64,000 nt of DNA from positions 140,610-204,609 of the forward strand of contig PNNG01000022.1 in NCBI GenBank assembly GCA_013824115.1, in the 5' to 3' direction. The translations under genes and the position numbers were made by a program. Below are positions 24,789 through 34,700 of this stretch, piece by piece (within the stretch, counting starts at the first letter, position 1; each line of letters begins with the position of its first letter). This stretch comes from Sphingobacteriaceae bacterium. Lineage in GTDB: Bacteria; Bacteroidota; Bacteroidia; UBA7662. Under the pieces are notes generated by a model that was not told where the DNA came from, made no database searches, and worked only from the letters and a program-made list of their open reading frames with translations.

Positions 24789-27599
24789 ATGCTTATGCGC
24801 TTATTTCTTCTCCTAACATTTTTTGTAACCTGCTCATTTTCTGCTTTTTCTCAATTTTCTATCAGTGGTGAAGTGCGCGATGCAAGCGGCAAACTTCCAC
24901 TGCCGGGTGTGAATGTGGTGGCCATTTCGGCCTTCGATAGCACCCGACCCATTGGCACCATCACGAATTTGGAAGGGAAATTTGAAATTAAAACAAGCCG
25001 GCCCGGTCCTTATACCATCCGTTTTAGTTTTGTAGGATATGAAAGTCGTGTGGAGCGTGTGCGCATAAATAGGGAACAAACCAACCTCCAAATGCCTGCC
25101 GTTTTGTTGAAAGACGACATCAAAACCCTGGGCGAGGTACGCATTGAAGGTGTGGAAAAAAGGGTTGAACAACGAGGCGATACTACTGAAATACGTGCCG
25201 ATGCCTTTAAAGTGAATGCCGATGCCGATGCCGAACAGCTGGTACGCAAAATGCCGGGCATTACGGTGGAAAACGGACAGGTACAAGCCCAGGGCGAGCA
25301 AGTGCGTCGTGTTTTGCTGGATGGGCAGGAGTTTTTTGGCGATGATGCCACCATGGCCTTGCGCAATTTGCCTGCGGAAGTGGTTGACAGGATTCAACTC
25401 ATAGACCGAATGAGCGATCAAGCCCAATTTACGGGTTTCAATGACGGAAATACCGAAAAAACGCTCAATATCATCACCAAAACCGGACTCGATAACAGTC
25501 GGTTTGGCAAGGTATACGCAGGTTATGGTACTGACAACCGCTATATGGCTGGGGGTACCGTGAACTTCTTCTCAGGCAAAAAGCGCATTACCCTGCTGGG
25601 CATGGCCAACAACATCAACCAGCAGAATTTCAGCAGCCAGGATTTGGGGGGACTCAGTTCGGCTGCAGCGGGTGGCAGGCCTGGAGGCGGTGGTCGCCCG
25701 GGTGGTGGCCGACCCGGAGGCATGGGCGGTGGCGAGTCGGCCAATTTTTTAACCGGACAACAAGGCGGCATCAGTACCACCCAGGCATTTGGATTAAATT
25801 ACAGCGATAGCTGGGGTGCTAAGGGAAAAATGAGTGGCAGTTACTTTTTCAATCGGAACGACAACGGTCAACTTACCCAAACCAGCCGGCAGTTTTTTTT
25901 GAACGATGGCATAGGGCAATTGTACAACGAAAGCAGTGCTGTCAACAGTTTGGGCAACAATCACCGCTTGAATTTGCGGGTGGAGTACAATATCGACAGC
26001 AACAACAGCATCATTTTTACCCCACGCATCAGTTGGCAGGCAAGGCAAACACGCACTGCTTTCGATGGCGTGACCTCCAACCGTTTGGGTGAACTAATTA
26101 ATAGTACCGATAACCGGCAAAACAATGAAACCCAAGGCTGGAATTTGAACGGTGATTTGCAATACCGCCACCGTTTTGCCAAAAAAGGACGTACCCTTTC
26201 GGCCAATGTGAATGCCGATGCGGGTAGGAACAACGGTTTTCGCGATTTGTATGCACTCAATCTCGATGGCTTGGCTTTGGCCGATAGCCTATTGGTAGAT
26301 CAGGAGATCAACAGTAGAAACTATACCCAGCGATACCGGGCAGATGTAGTATTTACCGAAGCTCTTACTGACAAGAGTATGCTTGAAATCAGTTATTCGC
26401 CCCAGTTGACCCTGGGCGTTTCGGAGCAGCGCGCCAATAATTTTGATTTGCTCAGCGGACAGTACAATGTAATTGACACGGCCATATCCAATGAGTTCAA
26501 CAACCAGATTTTGGCACAAGCGGCCGGATTGCGCTACCGCTACAATACCGAGAAATGGGAGTGGATGGTAGGTGCCAATTACCAGATTTCGTCGCTATTC
26601 AGTGAGCAACTCTTCCCACGCAATTTGGTGGCCGAACGCGATTTCTACAATTGGCTGCCCACGGCTATGTTCCGCTACAGTTTTACCCGTACGGCCAATA
26701 TGCGTTTGTTTTACCGCACCAACATCGACTTGCCCACGCTCAGTCAGTTGCAAAATGTGGTAGACAATACCAACACCCTGCAGTTGCGGGCAGGGAACCC
26801 CGATTTAGGCAGGGCCTACACCCATCGTATTGGCATGCGCTTCAGGGATGCCAATGTAAAAAAAGGCACCTCCACTTTTGTGTTTGTGAACTTAAGTTTG
26901 GTAGATGGTCAAATTGCCAACAGCACCTTCATTGCTCCGCGCGATACGCTTCTGCCTGAGGGCATTGCCTTGGTAAGGGGTGCGCAGCTCATCAGGCCGG
27001 TGAATGTGGCCGGCGCATATAACTTCCGCACCTTTGCCACTTATGGCTTTCCGATGAAGGCCTTGAGGAGTAATTTGAATGTGAATTTGGGCTACACCTT
27101 TAATAACAGTCCCACCCTCATCAACGCCATTACCAACGAGGCCCGATCGCACAACATAAATGCGGGGCTTACAGTGGGCTCTAACATCAGCAAAGATTTG
27201 GATTTTACGGTGGGCTACAGCCTGAATTACAATGCGGTGTTTAACTCCATTCAGCCGCAATTAAACAACAACTTCTACATTCACAATGGCAATTTTAGGC
27301 TCAATTGGTTGCCAGTGCCGTTTTTGGTGGTAAGCAGCGATGTGTTGTATAGCGCTTATACCGGCCTAGAAGATGGGTTCAATCAGCAATTCACCTTGTG
27401 GAATGCCGGTTTGGGTTATCGTTTTGGCAAGGACCGAAGGGCAGAACTCAAATTATCGGTTTTCGATTTACTGAACCAAAACAACAGCATTGCGCGTAAT
27501 GTCACCGAAACCTATGTGGAGGATGTGCAGACGGTGGTATTGCAGCAGTTTTGGATGATGACTTTTACTTACAATATCCGGCATTTTAGGAAGGCGTGA
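24789..27599 (+). CDS. Outer-membrane TonB-dependent receptor-like beta-barrel protein
   Basis: 936 residues from the ATG at 24789 (MLMRLFLLLTFFVTCSFSAFSQ signal). About 24-110 is a carboxypeptidase-like regulatory domain (SISGEVRDASGKLPLPGVNVVA, PGPYTIRFSFVGYE). About 130-230 is a TonB plug-like domain (AEQLVRKMPGITVENGQV, VRRVLLDGQEFFGDDATMALRNLP). A long beta-barrel follows to the end (FRYSFTRTANMRLFYR, IARNVTETYVEDV, FTYNIRHF). Near residues 290-315 is a GRPGGG-rich insertion. No TonB box was identified, so it may be one of the barrel proteins with an unclear energy link. It probably transports or binds a substrate at the outer membrane. A hairpin array starts at its stop codon. Confidence 0.85.
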   Translation: MLMRLFLLLTFFVTCSFSAFSQFSISGEVRDASGKLPLPGVNVVAISAFDSTRPIGTITNLEGKFEIKTSRPGPYTIRFSFVGYESRVERVRINREQTNLQMPAVLLKDDIKTLGEVRIEGVEKRVEQRGDTTEIRADAFKVNADADAEQLVRKMPGITVENGQVQAQGEQVRRVLLDGQEFFGDDATMALRNLPAEVVDRIQLIDRMSDQAQFTGFNDGNTEKTLNIITKTGLDNSRFGKVYAGYGTDNRYMAGGTVNFFSGKKRITLLGMANNINQQNFSSQDLGGLSSAAAGGRPGGGGRPGGGRPGGMGGGESANFLTGQQGGISTTQAFGLNYSDSWGAKGKMSGSYFFNRNDNGQLTQTSRQFFLNDGIGQLYNESSAVNSLGNNHRLNLRVEYNIDSNNSIIFTPRISWQARQTRTAFDGVTSNRLGELINSTDNRQNNETQGWNLNGDLQYRHRFAKKGRTLSANVNADAGRNNGFRDLYALNLDGLALADSLLVDQEINSRNYTQRYRADVVFTEALTDKSMLEISYSPQLTLGVSEQRANNFDLLSGQYNVIDTAISNEFNNQILAQAAGLRYRYNTEKWEWMVGANYQISSLFSEQLFPRNLVAERDFYNWLPTAMFRYSFTRTANMRLFYRTNIDLPTLSQLQNVVDNTNTLQLRAGNPDLGRAYTHRIGMRFRDANVKKGTSTFVFVNLSLVDGQIANSTFIAPRDTLLPEGIALVRGAQLIRPVNVAGAYNFRTFATYGFPMKALRSNLNVNLGYTFNNSPTLINAITNEARSHNINAGLTVGSNISKDLDFTVGYSLNYNAVFNSIQPQLNNNFYIHNGNFRLNWLPVPFLVVSSDVLYSAYTGLEDGFNQQFTLWNAGLGYRFGKDRRAELKLSVFDLLNQNNSIARNVTETYVEDVQTVVLQQFWMMTFTYNIRHFRKA

Positions 27600-27600
27600 T

Positions 27601-27834
27601 GGCCTGACGGCCTGGGGATGCACTTCGTGCTGTTGACGGCCTAGCGGCCTGTTGATGGCCTGAAGGCCTGGGGATGCACTTTGTGCTGTTGATGGCCTAG
27701 CGGCCTGTTGATGGCCTGAAGGCCTGGGGATGCCCCGCTGTTGCGGTGCTGGTGTTGGCCTGGCGGCCTGGGAATGCCCCGCTATCGCGGTGCTGTGGAT
27801 GGCCTAGCGGCCTGGGAATGCCCCGCTGGCGCTG
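27601..27834. repeat. Hairpin array 2, starting at the receptor's stop codon
   Basis: About 11 palindromes plus a partial one, with stems GGCC/GGCC (loops TGAC, TAGC, TGAA, TGGC), GCAC/GTGC and CCGC/GCGG, separated by 7-nt linkers (TGGGGAT, TGTTGAT, TGTTGAC, TGGGAAT, TGTGGAT). The first palindrome starts 1 bp after the TGA at 27597-27599, which itself forms the end of a linker (TGAT). Confidence 0.9.
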
Positions 27835-28228
27835 GGTTTCCCGCAGACTTCGCAGACGGGCGCAGAAAAGGGTCTGCGTAAATCGGCGCTTTCTGAGGGA
27901 GAATGGACAGCCGAAGGTAGGCTTATGCTTTCTACTTGGCGCCGCTTCAGCTAAGGTTTCCCGCAGACTTCGCAGACGGGCGCAGAAAAGGGTTTACGTA
28001 AATCGGCGCTTTTCGCGGGAGAATGGGCAGTCGAAGGTAGGCTTACGCCTTCTGCTTCGCGCCGCCTCCGCTAAGGTTTCCCGCAGACTTCGCAGACGGG
28101 CGCAGAAAAGGGTCTGCGTAAATCTGCGCTTTCTGCGGGAGAAACGGTCGTGGCAGGTTGGTTTACGCCATCTGCTTTGCATAGCTTCCGTTAGGGTTTC
28201 CCGCAGACTTCGCAGACGGGCGCAGAAT
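27835..28228. repeat. 120-bp tandem repeat, three full units plus a partial one
   Basis: CCGCAGACTTCGCAGACGGG recurs at 27841, 27961, 28081 and 28201, an exact 120-bp period. Each unit also holds an inverted CGCAGA-rich half (CTGCGTAAATC, CTTTCTG[AC]GGGAGAA), so one unit can fold into an imperfect long hairpin. The last unit breaks off after about 27 bp. An open frame crosses the repeats but has no coding character. Confidence 0.88.
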
Positions 28229-28447
28229 TTCCGTCGCGTTTAACGTCGCGTTGTTGCGGTTCCCTTGGCCGTAGGCCACACCAATTTGTAATTTGCTATT
28301 TGCTATTGGGTGATTTTGAGTGAACCGCATTCCTTTTTTTGTGCCCTTCGTGTCCGTCTTCGTGCGCTTTGTGGTTAAATCCGCCACCGGATGCCAATCG
28401 CAAATCTCAAATCCGTATTGCAAATCCTCCAAAAGCCCACAAAAAAA
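28229..28447. other. Intergenic DNA with short dispersed repeat fragments
   Basis: Contains stretches such as TTGTAATTTGCTATTTGCTA and CTTCGTGTCCGTCTTCGTGC followed by GCTTTGTGGTTAAA, plus GCAAATCTCAAATCCG. These are low-complexity phrases of the kind that recur between genes in many Bacteroidota. No gene is seen. Confidence 0.5.
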
Positions 28448-28467
28448 CCTCCCGAAGGAGGTTTTTT
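28448..28467 (-). terminator. Rho-independent terminator of the giant protein / PID-CTERM unit
   Basis: CCTCC-CGAA-GGAGG stem with A-rich and T-rich flanks on both sides, so it can work in both directions. It lies 20 bp after the stop of the tiny PID-CTERM gene. Confidence 0.85.
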
Positions 28468-28487
28468 GAATGGAGTCAAAGTAGGAA

Positions 28488-28679
28488 TCAATCGCTCTTG
28501 CGGGCGTCCCAAGCTTTTTTCGCACCGAAGCCAAGGCCGGCGGCAAGGAGCAGCGACAAGCCACCATCAATAGGTACGGCTGCCGGAGGCGGAGGGGGAG
28601 GAGGAGCTTGCGCCAAAGCAAACTGGCTAATGCTGATCAAAACCACCACCAAAAAAGCTGCGAAATATTTCGTTTTCAT
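28488..28679 (-). CDS. Tiny secreted PID-CTERM-type protein 1
   Basis: 63 residues. An N-terminal signal peptide (YFAAFLVVVLISISQFALAQ) is followed by a proline run (APPPPPPPAA), the motif VPIDGG, a hydrophobic segment LSLLLAAGLGFGA and a basic tail KKAWDARKSD. This motif-hydrophobic-basic order is that of a C-terminal sorting signal, and I believe it matches the family NCBI names PID-CTERM (from memory). After signal cleavage only about 40 residues remain, most of them the signal itself. The gene lies 48 bp after the 2640-residue T9SS protein and before a terminator, so both probably share one transcript. Function unknown. Confidence 0.8.
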   Translation of the reverse strand: MKTKYFAAFLVVVLISISQFALAQAPPPPPPPAAVPIDGGLSLLLAAGLGFGAKKAWDARKSD

Positions 28680-28696
28680 GTTTTACTGTTTTAATA

Positions 28697-28720
28697 ATCC
28701 CCCAGCCGAGGCCGGGGGAT
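28697..28720 (-). promoter_or_regulatory. GC-rich hairpin between the giant gene and the PID-CTERM gene
   Basis: ATCCCCC at 28697-28703 pairs with GGGGGAT at 28714-28720 in the 48-bp gap. On the reverse strand it is not followed by a T run, so it might reduce rather than end transcription, or protect mRNA ends. Confidence 0.5.
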
Positions 28721-28727
28721 GGTGTGC

Positions 28728-31700
28728 TTATTTAGACAAATATACGCGTTCGGTTTTGATTCCGTTGTTGGTAACAATGCAGGCGAGGTAAACACCTGCG
28801 GCTACATTCATTTCCATACGGGCGAGGTCTGCGTTTTGTGGACGGTTGAGTTCCATCACCAAGCGACCTGCTGCATCACGCACTTCGAAACGTTCTACTA
28901 CGGTACCTTCGGCAAAACCTTGTACAAACAAGCTCTGACCAGCACCAAAGATGCGTACCTGCTCGGCAGTAAGGTTGTTCACCGAAGTAGCCAAACCTAC
29001 ACCGAAGTGAATTTCGAAACGGTTGGTGAAGCTACCGGCATTGGTAACTGCAAATCCGTAAGCCTGGTTGCGCAAATTGTGCATGCTGCCTGTGAGGTTG
29101 TCTTTCAAGAAGATGTCAACGTTGGCTGGCATGCTTTCGGTGCGATCGAGTGCGAGGCTGTAAGCACCTGCGGTAGCTACATCAAAACCAACCGGAACAA
29201 TGCGGGTAGCAGTGCCACGCTCAGCCATGGCTTGGATGGCCAAATGATCGGCACCTAACAAGCTGTAGAATGCAATTTGCGTATTGCCTTTCAATTTGGT
29301 TCCATCTGCTGGATCACGCTGATCGGATGCACCACTGCTGAAGCCCAACAAAATTTGGTTGAACAAGTTGTTGCCACCAGTTAAGTTAAACCAAGCACGC
29401 TCTCCACCTAAACGGAAGTTAGCACCCGCATTGGCCGAACGCATGCTGTTGGTGAAGCTAACCGTGCTGCCACTGTTGGCCTTTACAAAGAAACCTTGTG
29501 CCAAACCGATGTTGCCATCAGGGGTAGCACCACCTGCTGTACCGGCAGTACCACCTGCAGTAGTCCAAGTAGCATAGTCACCACCACTGTTACCAAGCGT
29601 AGCTGCGGTAGGCTGACTCCAGAACCAAAGCGTGCCATCGATGTTGGTGTTACCTGCCAAGAAGCTAGTACCGCTCACCGACGAAGGGTAGGGGTTACCC
29701 ACCAGGTTCCAACCTTGGCCCGAAGTACCTACTTCTGGAGATACTGCGCCGTTGTTGAAGGTACCCGTGAAGGTTACGTTGCCAGCACCAGTTGAAGAAT
29801 AGCCACGACCTGCTGATAAAACACTGCTGCTGGTTAAGCCCGTATTGCTCCAAGCTTGTGTAGCGCTGTTGAACAAATACCAGTCGGTACCGCCCAAGTT
29901 GCCCAAAGTAGAAGTGCTATTGGGCGAGCTCCACATATTGTACACCAAATTGCTGGTGTTTGCGCTGTTGCGTGTAGCGCTGAAAGTACCGCTTCCGCCA
30001 ATGGTAGCCGAAGCACCTTGCAACAAATGACCGCCGTTTTGTACGGTGAAGGTACCGTTGTTGGTAAGGGCACCATTTACAGTGAGTGAAATAGCATTAG
30101 GAATGGTAACCGTTGCACCGCTGTTAACTGTAATGTTGTTGATGGTAGCGCCAGCAGTTACTTCTATGGTTCCACTACCAATAACGCCATTGCCACTGCC
30201 AGCAGGAACACCTAAACTCCAGTTTGCCGCATTGGTCCAAAGACCAGTGCCGTTCCAAATATTCTGTAAGGCCGACTCATAGGCTCCAATACTTGGCGCA
30301 CTTACACTTCTGGTGTTACCCAAATAGTCAACTGTGATGCCTGCCACCGGAGTTCCGGCACCAAACACTGGTGAACCTTCGAGTGGACGCATATCGGTGC
30401 TAGAAGTGAAGAGCGGATTTCCTGTGATTGAGTTGGCGTCTTTGCCTGTAGCAGTTTGCCAATCAGCCAGAGCTATCCTTGCAGCAGCACCAATAAATCC
30501 AATGGTATCGGCGCGATACAAATTGTGGTTGATAGCAGTGAACGAAGTGTCGTTGGCCACACTGTAAATGGCACGACGGGTACTGTTGGTTTGTGAGTTT
30601 ACAAAGATGTTGTTTGTAATATTCAAACCAGTCACATTCACATTGCTCACGAAAAGAGCAGCAGTGATACCGTTGTTTGTTTGGTTCGTTGTCAAATTAA
30701 CGGTATTGAAATGCAATCTGTAACCACCACCATTGGTTATGGTAATGCCATGACCATTGTCAAGGGCATTGGCAACGGCTGGTTCGCCGAGGCCTGTAAC
30801 ATCCGAAATTACATTATTGGATACTTCAACACCATTGTTGAATGAAGAACTGGATAAGGCAATACCTGCACAACCCCAAAGGCCTGTACTTGTATTTCTG
30901 ATATCTGAAATAATGTTTCGGCTAATTACACTGTTTAGTTGCGTGCCTAATACTGCAATACCTGCGGCTTGGTTATCGCCTGTGCTTCTTGTAATACCGA
31001 ATATAGTGTTTTCACGAACGGAAGCACCATTTTGTTGGAATATGGCAATACCGCGATTGCCTATTTTTTCAGCAAGCACTGTAGAACCTACGGTATTTCC
31101 GCTGATAACTAAGCCAGTTTCGTTTCCAGTTGGACCCACTACTGCAATACCGTTAACTGCGCGACGCAAGGTATTGTTTAAGGCATTAAAGTTGGAGTTT
31201 GCTGCTTCAGCTACACCTCCAGCGGTGCCACCGCCACTTACAAGAATTGCCGCCAAGGTTTGGAGTGTTCCATTGCCTTCAACGATACAATTGCGTACTG
31301 TGTTGTTGGTAGCACCATTGCCGGTAATACTGTTGAACCATATTGTTGAGCTTGAAGTACCAGTATTGCTATTGGCAAAACGCAGGAAACTTCCGCTGCC
31401 ACCATGGCGACCATCAATTACGATGCGGTCGGCTGCATTGAAGCGCACCAAGCCACCTGCATTGGTACCAGTAATGTTGCGTAAAACAGCGTCACTAGGC
31501 ACAATGCTGTAGGTATAGTTACCTGCGCCATCCTCAGCAATTTGATTTAAGAAAACTGCACCGGTTTCGGTAAGGTCGCTGGTAATTTCAATGGTGAGAT
31601 TTCCAGTAGCAACCAAAGAATCGTTGAGTGCACGGAAAAGACCACCACCGTTGTTCGCTGTTAAGCTGGTAAATGTTTGGCCTACACCTACTTGAATAGT

Positions 31701-34700
31701 GCCAGATATAGAGTTTAGTACACGATAAGAATTAGGTGTAGTTGGCGGAGTGCTAACCGCAGGTGGGTTGGCCGTGAAACCGGTTGCACCAGCACTTGGA
31801 GTTGCACTTACATTCGGAGTGCCTAGTTCATCTTGAGCAACAATATAGTAATGCACCCTGTCATTCTGCGTTACGGTAGCATTGATGTTAAATTGGTAAT
31901 TACTTCCACCGGTGTGAGTAGCTGTAGCTGCAGTGAATGGGCCCGCAGCATTGTTTACACTCCAATACAAAACTGGCAAACCAGCACCAGCTGTTGGTAC
32001 GCCCGATGGGTCGGTGATGCTAGCTGTAAGATTGCGCGAGGCAGTAGAGGCAGTGTTCGCTAAGGCCGTAAACGTTACGGTTGGACCGGTCAAATCTATA
32101 CCACTTTCATAGGCCCCGATTGCTGGTGTGCTTCCGCTTCTGCTGTTACCCAAAAAGTCAATGCTAATTCCTGAAACAAGGCTACCTCCCGCCAACAAAG
32201 GTGAGCCTAGTTGTGGGCGAAGATTGGTTGCACTGTTGAATAGAGGGTTTGTAGTAATTGAGTTGGCATTCTGTCCAAAAGCCGTTTGTATGTCACCTAG
32301 AGCAGCTCGGTCACTTGTGAGGTAAGCAAGTACTCCTTGAGTTCCTGACACAAAATAACTGTTGTTGTTGATTGTAGTGAATGCCGTAATCGCTGCTTGC
32401 GAATAAATGGCATAGGCCTTTGAGGCCGATCCAGATGCATTGGTGTTGGTAATTGAGTTGCTTAATGCATTGTTCCGAATATCAAGGCTAGTTACACCTG
32501 AACCGATAAAAATTGCCGCTTGCACGGTTGCTGCATCTCGCGATACATTGCCAGTTAAGTTTACTGAATTGTAGTAGAGTTTTACGTCTCCAGTAACTAC
32601 CGTGTAAGTAGTACCAATACCAGTAGCTCCAACCAGAATTCCAATAACATTTGAACCAAGGTTTGTGGTGCCATAGGTTGCCCCTAAATTCCGAATAACA
32701 TTATTATCAATCGTAACATTACTGGTCGCTGAAGCTGTGCCTACCACTATACCTCTTACAATAGGAAGTCCTGTTCCAGTAGAAATACCTTGAATTCTTA
32801 CAATATCGTTGCGTGAAACGCGGGTATTCGAAGCACCAACTTCAATAGAAATACCAGCCAAGTGAGGCGAAGTTGATCCCGTTATATTGGTTTGTAAGTC
32901 GATAGAGTTTTCTGAAACATCCACATCTATTGCATTACCTACACGAATAGCCATGGCACCAGCAACCGTAATATTTGAAGCAGTAATACTGTTTCTAGTA
33001 ATAGTAACATTGTTAAGTGCACCGCTTGATACTGCCGCTGAACCTGTAGCATAAACAGCATTTGTAACAGATGTGAAAACGTTGTCTGTTATTGTTAAAT
33101 TGTCGTGATCGGCGCCTGCGGAGGCAATGGTAGTGCCAGAAGCACTAATTCCATAACTCAATGCTGCGACTGTGCCTGCGCTGATATTGGTATTTCTAAT
33201 AGTAACATTGGTACATCCTTCGCCCACTCCTGTGCTACGTAGCTGAAAAACAGCTGAATTTGCTGCTGCATTGGTATTACCAAACGTGAAAAATGTGCCA
33301 CTACCACTAAATCTGCCATCGAAGGTTACCCGATCAGCACCATTCAAACGAATGAGACCACCTGCAAAAGTACCGGACAAAGTACGCATGCTGGCAGCGC
33401 TCGGACGAATGGTTATGGTATATCCACCGGCACCTTCTTCGATAACTTGGTTGAGCGCATTTTGACCTGTTTCAGTGATATTGGATGTTATTTCGACGAT
33501 GATATTACCGGTAACAACACTTTGGTTTAGGGTCCTAAAAAAGCCTCCTGTTGAATCAGTCAACGAAGTGTAAGTTTCGCCAGCACCCACATTGTAGGTT
33601 CCTTGAAAAGAAGGTACCACTACATAAAAGCTTGGGGTGGTGGGAGGGGTAGCTGCAGTAGGTGGACTGCTGGTGAAACTTCCTGCACCCCCACTTGGAA
33701 ACGCGCTCACATTGTTAGCAGCAGCGGCATCTTGCGCCACTACGTAATACCTAATCGTATCACCAACAGCTGTTCCTGCGCCAAAGCTGAATGAATAGGT
33801 ACTACCTCCGCTGTGCGTGGCGGTGACGTCAGTATAGCTGCCATTGTTTACTCTCCAAAACAATCGAGGCAAACGGAGGCCCGTAGTAGGTACGCCGCTT
33901 GGGTCGGTAATGGTTACATTCAAAGTGCGACTGCTGGTAAGGCCAGTATTAGTCAAAGCCGTGTAGCTTATGCTAGGTCCAACCAAATCCAAACCTGTCA
34001 TATTGCCTTCGAAAGCGCCAATGTCTGGTGCACTTCCTGTTCCAAGATAACCAGTTTCTAAGGCACGGATAGTTCCGAAATAGTCGGTGGTAATGGCGGG
34101 TGAAGTAATTCGTAAACCACCACTTTCAATTTGGGTCGCGGTTGCTAAATCTATTTTCAGGAAGTCGCTGCTTGAACCAGTAGTACTTTGGAAAGTCACG
34201 TTTTCACTAAACGATGCTGCGTCGCGAGAAGCTACCCTGGTTTGATAGGTTGACATGTCTTGGTCGCTGTTGGTTCCATCGTAGAAAATTAGGTTTGACG
34301 GACTTGCTGAACCAGCATAAAAGGCATTGTTGTTAGAGGCACTATTGTAGTTGGCCAAGTCAACACCAGAACGCTGGTAGGCTACCGCAAAACCGGAACC
34401 AGCGGGGGTGGAGTTATTAGCCAAAACGTTGTTGCGCAAAGTGAGGCTGGCTGTGGTGGAAACGCTACTAGATGTAACAAACAAGGCTGTGGTAGCAAAG
34501 TTAGTGCCTGAAGAAGATGCTTCGAGATATACGCTGTTGTTGTAAATACCAATATTTGTAGATATTGTAGTTACAGTGATGTTTATACCCCTCACACTTG
34601 GAGCTGCAGCGCTTGCACTGGAGGCATTGGGTGCCCTTAAATCGCCAATGAGATTATTGTAAATATTGCCTGTTCCGGCCGCACCCAAGCTGGTCATGAT

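Noticed and set aside
27746-28243. A 165-codon open frame across hairpin array 2 and the 120-bp repeat
   Set aside because: It only reads the repeat in one frame (recurring RRLRRRAQKR), has no signal or domain, and the period of 120 is a multiple of three, which keeps any frame open.
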